64,000 nucleotides of DNA from Parietichytrium sp. I65-24A (GCA_012862575.1 BLSF01000046.1:1-64000), one strand, 5' to 3'; positions 42,566 through 52,600 are shown, counted from the stretch's first letter. Program-made: numbers and translations. Notes: generated by a model from the sequence alone, not told the origin.

Positions 42566-42867
42566 TCTGTCTTAGGGAAGCGCTAGTTGACCTAGTTGAC
42601 ATAGTTGACCTGTTCTCAGGCTGGAAACAGAACGAGTCAGTCAGCCTGTAGGAGGAAGGAGGAAGGAGGAAGGAGGAAGGAGGAAGGAGGCAGGCAGGCT
42701 CAGTAGGCGCAGGCTCACTCATTGGCCGCGGAGGCAGGCGCAAGTCTCAAGCGCATGAAGGAGACCGCCGAAGGCAGGCGAACTTTGGCTTGCTAGGGGA
42801 AAAAGAGGCGCGCACTTTGCTTGTTATAGGAAAAAGAAAAAAACCAACGGAAAAAATTGCGAAAAAA

Positions 42868-42977
42868 GCTCGCCACCAGGGCTTCCCACCTAGTCCCCTA
42901 CGGTAGTACTGACCTGGCCTGTAATGGCTTAACTTCGGAGTTCGGATGAGTTCCGGTGTATGACATGAAGTGTGAGC
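42868..42977 (-). rRNA. 5S rRNA: 5S rRNA, copy 2, interrupted by a retroelement
   Basis: The minus-strand sequence from GCTCACACTTCATGTCATACACCGG to GCGAGC covers nucleotides ~5 to the 3' end of a 5S gene. The conserved GGTCAGTACT and GTGGGAAGCCC segments are intact and a T6 stop follows. Nucleotides 1-14 lie 874 bp away at 43852-43865, with the retroelement in between. This copy cannot give a normal 5S transcript. The internal pol III promoter is still present, so transcription of the 3' part or of flanking DNA is conceivable. Confidence 0.75.
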
Positions 42978-43851
42978 CAACTCACGAGTATAGCCATCCG
43001 CGGGAGTAGCCCACATGGAGCCTTTGCACCGCGATGCAATTTTTTTAGCTCCTTTGATGATGCCGTCAATTGAGGCCTTGATGTGAACGCACGCAACGGT
43101 TTGCTTCATATAGGAGATTTCTAAGGAAGGATTTACACGACCACGATGCTTGAGTTCATCTTTGACCAAGTCAAAGAAGCGTTCAGCTTCAGGGCCAAAA
43201 CCTCCATGGAGATACCTCGCCATAGGAACCAAGAGAGCATGGGGGATTTTCGCTATTGCAGCATCGTATTTTTGGTGCCTGTCTCTCGCGCGGTCGGCTG
43301 CGGGGCCATCTGGCGAAGGCTGGTGGTGGAGCGTCCGAGTGTTGGCCGACGTAGAGTGTGTCACGGTGGAGAAGTCAACGAATGTGACCTGCTGCGGTTT
43401 GTGGTGCCAACCAGAGATCTTGAGATCGGCGCGGCGGTTGACTGAGCGGATACCCTCGGCACAACGCAAATGCGGTTCGATGGCCGTCTTGAGGTCCGGC
43501 ATTGCATACAAGAGAGCAGACCTCAAAGCGTGAACCGATGCAGTGTGAGCGCCCATGTGTTGGCCCCGGATACAAGAGAGGAGATGATACCCGAGACACT
43601 TGTTAAACGAGGTGTTCACTAGAGGCGTCTTACAACTGCAGGTGTGGACAAGGGGAACCTCAAGATGGAGTTTTGGAAGCCCAAGGTAAAGGCGTAAACC
43701 GTTGACCATGTGATGGTTCTCCAGTGTCAGTTTCGAGGAAAGTGGCAGCGCACGGAGAAAATCAGATGCGGACTTTTTTGTGCCCAATTTAGCCGAGGCA
43801 TGGACGAGCAACACCTTTGATTTGTAGGAAGGAGCATGTCAGAGCTGCGAT
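42978..43851 (-). mobile_element. REL-ENDO non-LTR retrotransposon fragment inserted in 5S
   Basis: The minus-strand frame (open from about 43838; conventional ATG lost) is the C-terminal end of a non-LTR retrotransposon protein. It has a C-x-C...H-x4-C knuckle (CSCKTP...YHLLSC), then the restriction-enzyme-like endonuclease pattern RRADLKISGW...VTFVDFSTV (usual PD...D, here AD...D). The typical tail follows (RHQKY, GGFGPEAERFFDLVKDEL). Elements with this endonuclease (R2, R4/Dong, NeSL, CRE groups) are often site-specific. The fragment is bounded by a 10-bp direct repeat, GCTCACACTT on the minus strand, at 42968-42977 and 43852-43861, which is part of the 5S gene. It is truncated at both ends: reverse transcriptase is missing, and the tail seen at 30.5 and 44.45 kb is also missing. 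The frame runs on into 5S. Confidence 0.8.
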
Positions 43852-43865
43852 AAGTGTGAGCGGGC
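43852..43865 (-). rRNA. 5S rRNA: First 14 nt of 5S copy 2, stranded by the insertion
   Basis: GCCCGCTCACACTT on the minus strand matches nucleotides 1-14 of copy 3 (GCCCGCCCACACTT). It is preceded by the same upstream flank (accacctaatcag.taa). Its last ten bases are the target-site duplication. Confidence 0.7.
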
Positions 43866-44000
43866 TTAACTGATTAGGTGGTAACTGCAGGCGTAATTAT
43901 AACCAAGTTGCCTGAAACCCAGGAGCAATTGCAGGACGCACTTTCGCTTGTCAGGAACGAAAAAAAAGCGGATTGGACAAAATGGAATTCGGAACAAAAA

Positions 44001-44108
44001 GCTCGCCACCAGGGCTTCCCACCTAGTCCCCTACGGTAGTACTGACCTGGCCTGTCATGCTTCGGAGTTCGGATGAGTTCCGGTGTACGACATGAAGTGT
44101 GGGCGGGC
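44001..44108 (-). rRNA. 5S rRNA: 5S rRNA, copy 3 (diverged, probably defective)
   Basis: This 108-nt copy has the same interior and 3' end as copy 1. It lacks six bases between CGAAG and the GGCCAGGTCAGT segment (GCATGACAGG here, against AAGCCCGATCTGG in copy 1). The 5' end GCCCGC pairs with the 3' GCGAGC with one mismatch. A T5 run follows. The deletion falls in the internal promoter / loop A-helix region, so I consider it a pseudogene, although an expressed variant cannot be excluded. Confidence 0.65.
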
Positions 44109-44296
44109 TTAGCTGATTAGGTGGTAATTGTAGGCCGTATTTAATACCAACCACCCGATCCCATTAGCAGTCACATAAACTTCTCTTATTGGTGCTATAT
44201 TCTATCAATCAACGATACCATAATTATTAGTACTGGCATGTAGGTCCCACTTTCGCTACTTTTTTTATTCATTCACACTGTCAACATCTGTCAACA

Positions 44297-44500
44297 ATGA
44301 TCGAGATTGAAACAAGAGCTAAAAAGATTCCACTTCGGTGCAAAGGCTCCATGTGGCTACTCCCGTTGATGGCTATACCCGCGAGATGGATGTTTTCACT
44401 GACATCCACAATTGGCCTACGGGCTTGCACATGTCGGCTGCGCCACTTGTGCTTGTTTGAAGGGCTCGTAGAACAGTCTCTCTATAGATACATTTTTGAG
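44297..44500 (+). mobile_element. Retroelement 3' fragment upstream of carboxypeptidase 2
   Basis: gagctaaaaag, cggtgcaaaggctccatgtgg, ctactcccg.tgatggctatacc match the end of the element at 42978-43851, here in the opposite orientation. The tail (atccacaatt, gtcggctgcgccacttgtgcttgtttgaagggctcgtaga) matches 30.4-30.54 kb and 9.8 kb. It is degenerate and non-coding. Confidence 0.7.
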
Positions 44501-44575
44501 CAAATTTTCAAAACACATCCTCATCGAGTTACCATACTCATTCTCGGTCTCATCCTCATCCTCATCCTCGTACTA

Positions 44576-44729
44576 TGACATACTCAGACTCAGACTCAGA
44601 CTCAGACTCAGACTCAGACTCAGACTCAGACTCAGACTCAGACTCAGACTCAGACTCAGACTCAGACTCAGACTCAGACTCAGACTCAGACTCAGACTCA
44701 GACTCAGACTCAGACTCAGACTCAGACTC
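44576..44729 (+). repeat. GACTCA hexanucleotide microsatellite in the carboxypeptidase 2 leader
   Basis: About 25 perfect GACTCA units end ~35 bp before the ATG of the gene at 44765. At the same place copy 1 has only the single remnant ccagactcgtgcgcgg, so the tract expanded after duplication. It opens Ser-Asp and Leu-Ser frames, which are not genes. Confidence 0.85.
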
Positions 44730-44764
44730 GTGCGCGGAGGAGTCGCAGTCGCAGGGCAGGGAGA

Positions 44765-46455
44765 ATGTGGAGCAAACGGGCAGCGGTGGCTGCTGCGGCG
44801 GCGGTGTTGCTGTTGACGGTCGGCGCGAACGGAGAGTGCCATGATGACTATCACAGCCAGAATGCGTGCAACAGCGCGAGCGGATGCGTGTGGTGCCTCT
44901 CGCAGACGATTCCAAGTGCGTGCTACACGACCGACCAGGCCAAGCAGCTGCCCGAGGCAGTCTTCGATTGCACCAAGAAGATGCACTTTACTGCCGAGCA
45001 GAGGGATGCGCGAGGTGAGCTGGAGGTGACGATGGAGCACAACCCGCAGGGACGCGGCCAACTGCGATCCGAGCTGGAGTCGCTCGGCTCCGGACTCGGC
45101 GAGGAGGCTCTCTGCGACGCGGGAGTCAAGCAGCTCGCAGGGTACTTTCGCCTGCACGAGCAGAACAAGCACTACTTTTACTGGTTTTTCGAGTCGCGCA
45201 ACGACCCGGCCAACGACCCGGTTATCATTTGGATGACCGGCGGGCCTGGCTGTTCCAGCAGCATTGCGCTCTTCGCCGAGAACGGACCTTGTTCGGTGAA
45301 CGATGACGGAACAGACACCATTCCAAACCCATTTAGCTGGAATTCCAACGCATCCATCATGTACATCGACCAGCCGGCCGGAGCTGGATTCTCCTATGGA
45401 ACCCATGACACCGACGAAGTCGGCGTCTCCACGGACATGTACCAGTTCCTCACGGAGTTTTTTGCAAAGAATCCGCAGTATGCTAAGCAGGACTTTTACA
45501 TTGTAAGTTTTTGGATCGTGCCACTCGCATTTGTTTTTGGAAGTATCTCCTTCTGCTGTACAGCAAAGAGCCATCTAACTCTACCTTCTCTTTGGTGATG
45601 CTTCTTCGCTCCCAGTTTGGAGAGAGCTATGCTGGCCACTACGTCCCAACCACCGCGCACCGCATTTGGCAGAATCAGAAGGACGCCGCAGATACGGAGA
45701 CCAAGATCAACCTCAAGGGCATCGCGATTGGCAATGGCCTCACCGACGTTGTCACTCAAATCCAGTACTACGCAGATATGGCGTACAACAGCGGCACCAC
45801 CCCTGCGCGCGTGAGCAAGGCGACTTACCTTTACATGAAGAACGTCGCCACCCCAGCCGCAGTAGCTGCCGTCAAGCTGTGCAACGATGGCGGTTCCTGG
45901 TTCGCATGTGTCGCTGCAGAGGAGGTTTACGCTCTTGGGCTCATCACGCCATTCGCAGCCGGGGGATGGAACCAATACGACGCACGCGAAAAGTGCAAGG
46001 TGCCGCCGATGTGCTACGACTTTACCAACGTTGGCAAGTTTCTGAACAGCAAGCGTGTGAAGGAGTATCTCGGCGTGTCCAAGCACTGGACAACTTGTAA
46101 CCAGTCCGTGCATTTGGCACTTTGGGGGGAAGTCGTCAAGAACTACCAGCAGCAGATTCCCGATCTTCTCGGCGCGGGCATCAAGACTCTCATCTATGCT
46201 GGAGATGCAGACTACAGTTGTAATTGGCTCGGCAACAAGGCATGGGTGCTCAAGTTGGACTGGCCAGGCAAGGACGCTATCAACGCAGCTACTGACGAGC
46301 CATTCATGGTGGATGGCGTCGAGGCTGGCAAGATCCGCTCGGCAAACGGTCTTTCTTTTCTCCAAGTATACAACGCCTCGCACATGGCTCCAATGTCCAA
46401 GCCCAAGGAGACTCTGGACATGGTGCGCCGCTTCACCGGCGTCTCCAGCGAATAG
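44765..46455 (+). CDS. Serine carboxypeptidase (S10 family), copy 2, one intron
   Basis: This is the tandem duplicate of the gene at 40158, with the same architecture: exons 44765-45502 and 45616-46455, a 113-nt phase-0 intron, and 525 residues. The signal peptide, [34 protein letters not shown] and [11 protein letters not shown] are present, so the catalytic Ser, Asp and His are kept. Exon 1 is nearly identical to copy 1; exon 2 has more replacements (for example [10 protein letters not shown] in place of MGDFAKNYQQ). Both introns keep the donor, acceptor and length but differ inside. The promoter side differs strongly because of the GACTCA tract and the retroelement piece, so expression may have diverged. 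Function as for copy 1. Confidence 0.92.
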
Positions 46456-47157
46456 CTTGAGCACGTGGCGGTCACTGCTATTACCTCTGCGGCAACACCA
46501 CCCAAAGCCTGGTAAGAGCGAAAATCGCATCATCTTTTCATTCCGTTTGTTGTTTGTCGTTTTCCGAGTCAAGTACTAGCTTGGAGAGGACGCCGGTTCC
46601 AGCCAACATCGTCTGTCTCAGCGCAAGATCTCCCATGCCAACCATCAAAGAGTATAGCATAGTCAGTCAACATCGCGTCACAAAGCTGCAAGCCAGCCAT
46701 TTTTTTCACGCCCATGAAAGCGAGCGCGAGTCGTATTTCTGCAAGGTTTCTGCACAACTTGAATCGAATGAATCAAATGCATCCATTCACCCATACCCAC
46801 GCCACTCCGCCAAGAATCAATTAAAAAAAAGTACTTCACGAAAACAAGAGCCTCCAACCAAGCATGAACATGCCAATCAATCACAACAACATCCCATCGC
46901 GGCAAAACATTGGCAACGCATGAGGCAACTGCAGAGACAGCAGCAGCGCATATCAGGACATGCATGGATTGCATGGACATGACATGATGTGCATGATGTA
47001 CATCATGTACCTGAAGTACGTGATGTGTCGACCAGGCAACCGCATTCTCGTAACGGCGGGACCCTTCCACGTCACGCAATGCCCACCCTTCTCCAACTCA
47101 CCACATAGTCTACATACATATGTCTACGCATGTCTGTCTTCTACATAGTCACAACGT
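46456..47157. other. Spacer with a 16-bp palindrome before the AAA ATPase gene
   Basis: The first ~410 bp are the carboxypeptidase 3' flank shared with copy 1. At 46991-47006 catgatgtacatcatg is a perfect 16-bp palindrome within a run of ATG/CAT words, 150-400 bp before the possible starts of the ATPase gene. No other gene is seen. Confidence 0.45.
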
Positions 47158-48762
47158 ATGACAACTTCTATCACAACACTCCCAACACCTCGCAACATCT
47201 CACCTATCTCACCACACTGTGGCATCTCGCAAGTCGTCCAGAACAATTCACCTCCACGACCAGGAGGTCCAGCACACTGTAACAGCTCGTTCTCAGAGGC
47301 CCAACCACGACAGCAGCAGCAGCAGCAGCAGCAGACCGACCAATCCCGGGGCGCAGCGGGTCTTGTTCCCGCCGAAAACATGGGCCAGGGCTCTGGCGCC
47401 AGCAGCAGCAGCAGCAGTATGAGCAGCAGCAGTATGAGCAGTGGCGGCAGTATGGGCAGTGCGAAGACGTCCGCGGGAGAGAGCGGGTCGGGCAGCACGG
47501 GGTCGAAGGGCATGTGGCAGGCGCTGGCGGTGGAGCTGGTGTCCATGAGCGCGTCGTACGCGCTGCTGTTCCTGGGCATGCGTTACATAATGCGCGAGAT
47601 GGACCCGAGCCGCAAGCAGAAGGACGCGGCCAAGGCCAGTCGCGAGCGGCTGCGGGCCAAGCTGGCCGCGAGCGGACGCGGGTACTTTAACATGGACGAG
47701 TACGAGAGCGTGATCGCGGGGGATCTGATCTACCCGGAGGACATCGACGTGGACTTTGCGATGATCGGCGGGCTGGAGCAGGTGAAGAACGAGGTGTTCG
47801 ACATCGTGGCGCTGCCGCTGCGCAGGCCGGACCTGTTCGCGGGCAAGAGCCGGCTGCTGGCGCCGCCGAAAGGCATCTTGCTGTACGGGCCGCCTGGCAC
47901 GGGCAAGACGATGATGGCCAAGGCGATCGCGAAGGAGTCTGGCGCGGCGTTCATCAACCTGCAGATGAGCACGACGATGAACAAGTGGTTTGGCGAGTCG
48001 CAAAAGCTCGTGCGCGCCACATTCTCGCTGGCGTGGAAGCTGAGCCCGTGCGTGCTCTTCATTGACGAGATTGACTCGTTCCTGCGCGAGCGCACGTCCG
48101 ACGACCACGCCGCGCAGGGCAACATGAAGGCCGAATTCATGGCGCTCTGGGACGGCTTGGTCTCCCACAGCGCCGCCAACGGCAGCGGCGGCAGGCCCTA
48201 CGGCGTCATCGTCATTGGCGCCACCAACCGCCCGTACGACGTGGACCAGGCCATTCTGCGCCGCATGCCGCGCCAGTTCAAGCTGTCGCTCCCAGACGCG
48301 CGCCAGCGACTCGAGATACTCAAAATCTTTTTGGAGGGCGAGACGCTGGACGCCACACTGGCCAGCAGCTTGGCCGACCTCGCCGAACAGCTGGTGGGCT
48401 ACAGTGGCAGCGACATCAAGGAGCTGTGCCAGGCCGCGGCCATGCGCCCGTTCCGCGAATTCGCGCAGCTCTGTCGCGCCGAGCACTCCTTTCAGACAGA
48501 CAGAACCATGCGCAAGCTGTCGCTGCGGGACTTTGCGCTGGCGATGGAGGAGGTCAAGGCCACGGGCCAAGCCGCGTATGAGTACCACGGTGAGACTCAG
48601 GGCCGCACCGGGATGGGACTCAATACAGACGCCATAGACACTCAGGCAGCAGCTGCCCTTCTGCGGGCCCTACTCGCCGTGCCGAACGGCGGCAGCAATG
48701 GAAGCAATGGCAGCAACGGTCACGGGCCAAAGGACGAAAACAACACCAGTGACATTGACTGA
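47158..48762 (+). CDS. MSP1: Msp1/ATAD1-type membrane AAA ATPase
   Basis: The longest ATG frame (47158) gives 534 residues. A second in-frame ATG at 47380 (MGQGSG) may be the true start, because the first 74 residues are low-complexity with a CAG-encoded Gln run. One transmembrane helix lies at ~119-140 (ELVSMSASYALLFLGMRY). A linker and one AAA domain follow: Walker A GPPGTGKT (~244-251), Walker B LFIDEIDSF (~300), sensor GATNRP, and ILRRMPRQF, the Msp1-type arginine-finger region. The order of one N-terminal helix and a single AAA domain is that of Msp1/ATAD1, which extracts mislocalised tail-anchored proteins from the outer mitochondrial and peroxisomal membranes. The Asn/Gly/Ser-rich C-tail is unusual. 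All ATPase residues are intact. Confidence 0.88.
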   Translation: MTTSITTLPTPRNISPISPHCGISQVVQNNSPPRPGGPAHCNSSFSEAQPRQQQQQQQQTDQSRGAAGLVPAENMGQGSGASSSSSSMSSSSMSSGGSMGSAKTSAGESGSGSTGSKGMWQALAVELVSMSASYALLFLGMRYIMREMDPSRKQKDAAKASRERLRAKLAASGRGYFNMDEYESVIAGDLIYPEDIDVDFAMIGGLEQVKNEVFDIVALPLRRPDLFAGKSRLLAPPKGILLYGPPGTGKTMMAKAIAKESGAAFINLQMSTTMNKWFGESQKLVRATFSLAWKLSPCVLFIDEIDSFLRERTSDDHAAQGNMKAEFMALWDGLVSHSAANGSGGRPYGVIVIGATNRPYDVDQAILRRMPRQFKLSLPDARQRLEILKIFLEGETLDATLASSLADLAEQLVGYSGSDIKELCQAAAMRPFREFAQLCRAEHSFQTDRTMRKLSLRDFALAMEEVKATGQAAYEYHGETQGRTGMGLNTDAIDTQAAAALLRALLAVPNGGSNGSNGSNGHGPKDENNTSDID

Positions 48763-49628
48763 TTCCCGCATTGAAAGTTAGGATCTGCTCTCTCTCTCTC
48801 TCTCCTGGCCAAGTCCCCCTCGGCTTTACAGTTAGTACTTGTGAACGCGGACGATGGAGTGAGTGGATCAATGCATGATTTGCTGTCTTGAACGTTTGAA
48901 TGAGTTATGAAGAACAACAAGGACAACCCGAAGAAGAGAGTGGGTTCTCTATCATTCGGATTCTACATGTTGGCGGACACCACAGAAGAGCGCGCAACCT
49001 ACGTGTGACATACGCCAGCAGCAGCTTTATTCGTTTGTGTTTGTTTGCTTATTTGTCTATCTTTCTCTGCCCGCCAGTGTCCTATTGTCTGCATCGTGTA
49101 ATAGAACGAGTTTTTCTTTTGAATGTTAAATGGCGCATTGGTCTCGCTCCAAAAGACAAAGATCCATCCGCCGTCTTTCTCGCAAACTTCCGCGATCAGG
49201 GTTTTCACAAAAGCATTCCAACTTTCAAAACATTCGTCCGATCTCACGCCTCAAAAATCGCGCTTCTCTTCGCGGAGGGCAGATCCTCCTCCTTCCCTGC
49301 CAGGCCGGCTTTTTTTCTTGCTACACAAGATCGAATTTGTCCTCGCAGAGGGAATGGAAATGAATAAATGTCAATGTCGTTTCTAATGCCGTTTTTAGTC
49401 TCTATCTATCTGAGAGACGTTCCAACAAAGCCTCTCTTCTAGAGCTAGATCTGCATCATCAGCATGCTTCGTCAGAGGTTGTTGATTGAAACTCTTTTGA
49501 TTGTAAGAGAGATTTTAATTTTAAAAAACTTTTCGAAAATAAAGTAAATGCACAGGATCCCCGTGTAATGCACACAGGACACACACACACAAAATCCTCT
49601 ATGTTTCAAGGCTGTTCATTTTTTTCAT
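48763..49628. other. Spacer between convergent genes
   Basis: It has a CT microsatellite (about 48787-48805) and an ACAC run (49572-49590). No gene is seen. Confidence 0.4.
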
Positions 49629-52600
49629 TCAGGAAGCAGTATTACTGTAACGGTAGTGAGCCTCGCCTTTGGCTAACTTGGAGAAGTGGCCATTGTAGTC
49701 AATCCGCAACAGCAGGTTGGAGTTGATTCTGGTCAGAAGCGCGAACAAGAAGGTTGAGTCGCGAGAAAACGACGTGCCTAGCTCCGAAAAGGAAATGTCG
49801 AGCTCCGCAAAGGCACTGGTCTTTTCCGCGCCATCTGCCATGACATCATACCGCGAGAATTTGTTGACGAGGCTGCAGAAACGCAGACATCGGCGCAACA
49901 CCGTGTCGACGGTGCTGCGGATGACCTTGTTGTGCAGGAACGATCGTGTGATCAAGTTCTCCATGAACTTGGCGTGCGCCTGCGCCACGACGCTAAAGTC
50001 CTGCGCGGACCGTATGCGCTCTACGAGGTCCTTCTGCAGCGAGTCAATGACGTCCACCTGCAAGTGGAATTGAAGATTGCTGACCAAATACGCCATGGAA
50101 GAGCGCAAGCGCCAGAGGATCATGAGCCGCTTCTTTTGGGCGGGGTCGTTCGCCAATCGCTTGAACCGCGTCTGGTTCAGCACGGCCCACGCCCCTTTTA
50201 GTGCAACCTCCACGCGCTCCAAGCAGAGCAAGAACCGGAACATCATACCGTACTGGTCGATGGCCAGTTGCGTGAGGACCAGGTGCAGCGGCCACTCTAC
50301 CTCCATTTCCAAGGTCAGCAGCGCGCGCCACGGGTCGTGCTCGTCGGACCTTTCCCCTGCTACTTCGGAAACAAAGTGCCACCCGCAGAAATCGACGGTA
50401 CCAGTGGTGTCTTGGTTGCTCTTCCGATGGTACCTGTTGTTGTTGTTGTTGTTGTTGCTGTCAGTGGTATCGACCATGGAGGCCAGGACGCCGACCCAGC
50501 CGCGCCCGCTGCCGGTCTCCAGGTGCAGCTTGTTGCCGATCTCAATCTGGTGCTTGAGAGAGGTCACGACGTTGCGGTCGACGTCCAAAAGGCTCATTTC
50601 CACAACGTAGTGCACACGGTCTTCTCCTTCGATCCGGTACTCGATTTGCATGGAATTATATATAAACATGTCATTGTCATCGTCATCGTTATCGTCCTCC
50701 GGCCTGGCCTGGCTGTCGGCACCTCGAACCGACACGCGCTCGCCGGCGCACAGCCTTTCCTCGGCGCAGTGTATGCACAGACGTGCGGTGGCAAAGAGCT
50801 CGGAGAACTCCACCACGAAGGCGAGCGAGTTCTTGGGCCACATGTACCCCCCGTCCGTGTCGATACCCAGTGCTGTTGGGCCCACGGCGACATCGTGCTG
50901 CAGGACAAACGCCACCCAGCGCGTGGACTCCGTCTCGAGCGTAACCGACCGTGCGTGTCGAAACGAGATCTCGGTGGCCCAGCCCTTCTCCAGCACGCTC
51001 TTCTTGGCGTGCCAGAACCCTCCGCCGGGGTTCACGCCCACGCTAACCATGCCGTCCTCAAGGGCCGTTTCGCCGACGAGAACGAGGTCGGACACGTTGC
51101 TCTTATCGTGGTGATTGCCAGCGCCAGCGCCAGCCCCAGCCCCAGCGCCTGCGGCTGTGGCGGAGAGCTTTGACATACTGCCCACCGACGCGAACGAGCC
51201 CTTGCGCTCGATCCTGCGGCCCGAGATGGAGTGCAGGCTGCTGCTTGGCAAAGTATTCCCCTGCGCCGGAGCACCAGCCGCGAAAGAAGAAGAAGAAAAA
51301 GAAGAAGAGGATATGGCTCGCCGTCTCCGTGCGCGAAACGGTGACTGCGCGCCAAAGCCGTTGGCAAAGTCGATGACGGCGCGATTGAGTACGAGGCGGA
51401 GCTTTCCGAAGCGCGAGACGGCGAACTCTGGCCAGTGGTCGATGCCACTCTGTACGGACGCTTCTCGCCACGGCCCGCTGTTCACCGCTGCCTCTGCCTG
51501 CGCAAGCGTGGGGCGTGGCGGCGCGGCGAAGAGTTCCTGCGCCACGGAGATGAACGCCGTGTAGAACTCGCCCCGTCCCAGGAGGAAGAAGTCTCGCACA
51601 AAATTGAGGTGCTCCACCAGCTGCGCCTCGCGGACCACCAGGTCCTGCAGACGCTGCGCCACGTGCAAGTAGTACCTGCGAATCGCGCGTCCCACCACAT
51701 GCATATCGACATTCGGGTTCCGTCGTGCCTCGCCGATGGCTGCTGATAACGCCAAGTACGGCTCCTGGTCGGCTAGGTCCTGGTCCACGGCGCAGGAATC
51801 TCCGTCTCTATTCCCGCCGCCTGAAACAGCAACTGCTGACATTTGATTGCCGTCTCGATTCTGATCGATGTTGACATCAGCAACAGCATCAACAGCAACA
51901 GCATCAACATTAACATCAACATCAACATCAACATCAGCATGATCTCCACGATGTATTAGATGATGATGATCAAAAGACCCTCTTCCGCCAGAGTCACTCG
52001 TACACCGTTCTCCACGCGCTCGCGCGTACCTTTGCAAGACCCTCACAGCTTTCCCCGCGAACAGCACCATCTCCGCCAGCTGGTCATCCACCATCCTCTC
52101 CGGCGGCAGCATCTCCTTGCGCAGTCTGAACCTCGCCTTCCACTCGTACTCTGGCAGCTCCCCTGCTAACACTGCTGTTCCCGCTGTTCCCGCTGTTCCC
52201 GCTGGCCCTGCTGGTGCTGCGCGCACGGCGTGGGGACGCTCCTGTACGAAGAACCAGTCCCCGCAGGTGAAAGTGTCCCCGCCGAGGACCAGCATGCCGT
52301 GTCCCATCCACGCTTCCACGGCGCCCCACATGGCCCGCGCGCCCGCGCACAGCACGCGCTGCAGCATGGCGCGCACTGCGGGGACCCCCGTGCGCGCCAG
52401 CAGCCGCTCCACCGCGCGCAGCTGCTGCCCGCCGCGCAGTCCGCGGACACTTTCGCATACGCGCACCGCCGCCGCGAGGACCGTCTCCGCCTGCGCCTGC
52501 CCCACCGCGTACTGGATCTCCGCCAGCGCGGACCCCTCCCCGCCCACACTACTGCCGCTACCGCTACTGCTACTGCTACTGCCGCTGCGGGAGGAGAGCA

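Larger units (their letters stand above)
42166..42860. other. Repeat-rich spacer
   Basis: It contains an aminotransferase C-terminal fragment (42228-42288), a 24-bp minisatellite (42300-42565), a GGAGGAA microsatellite (about 42650-42690), and two copies of a small dispersed word (gccgaaggcaggcgaactttg near 42757 and gcgcgcactttgcttg near 42809). Confidence 0.6.
44001..46868. repeat. 5S + serine carboxypeptidase duplication unit, copy 2
   Basis: This unit has the same order as 39275-42165: 5S (minus), upstream flank, carboxypeptidase (plus), and shared 3' flank (tgagcacgtggcggtcactgcta, aagtactagctt, gcaagccagcc). It differs in a retroelement fragment (44297-44500), a GACTCA microsatellite in the promoter, and a small deletion in its 5S. 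Confidence 0.75.

Noticed and set aside
44575-44844. Ser-Asp repeat protein from the GACTCA tract
   Set aside because: A pure hexanucleotide repeat opens any frame. The same region in copy 1 is the untranslated leader of the carboxypeptidase.
44573-45574. Long minus-strand frame (333 codons) opposite carboxypeptidase copy 2
   Set aside because: It is antisense to exon 1, ends in pure Leu-Ser from the GACTCA repeat, and the plus strand has the full catalytic motifs.
47293-48588. 431-codon minus-strand frame opposite the AAA ATPase
   Set aside because: It is Arg/His/Ala-rich shadow sequence; the plus strand has Walker A and B.
50268-51173. 301-codon plus-strand frame opposite GCP4
   Set aside because: It is antisense to a well-supported gene and of biased composition.
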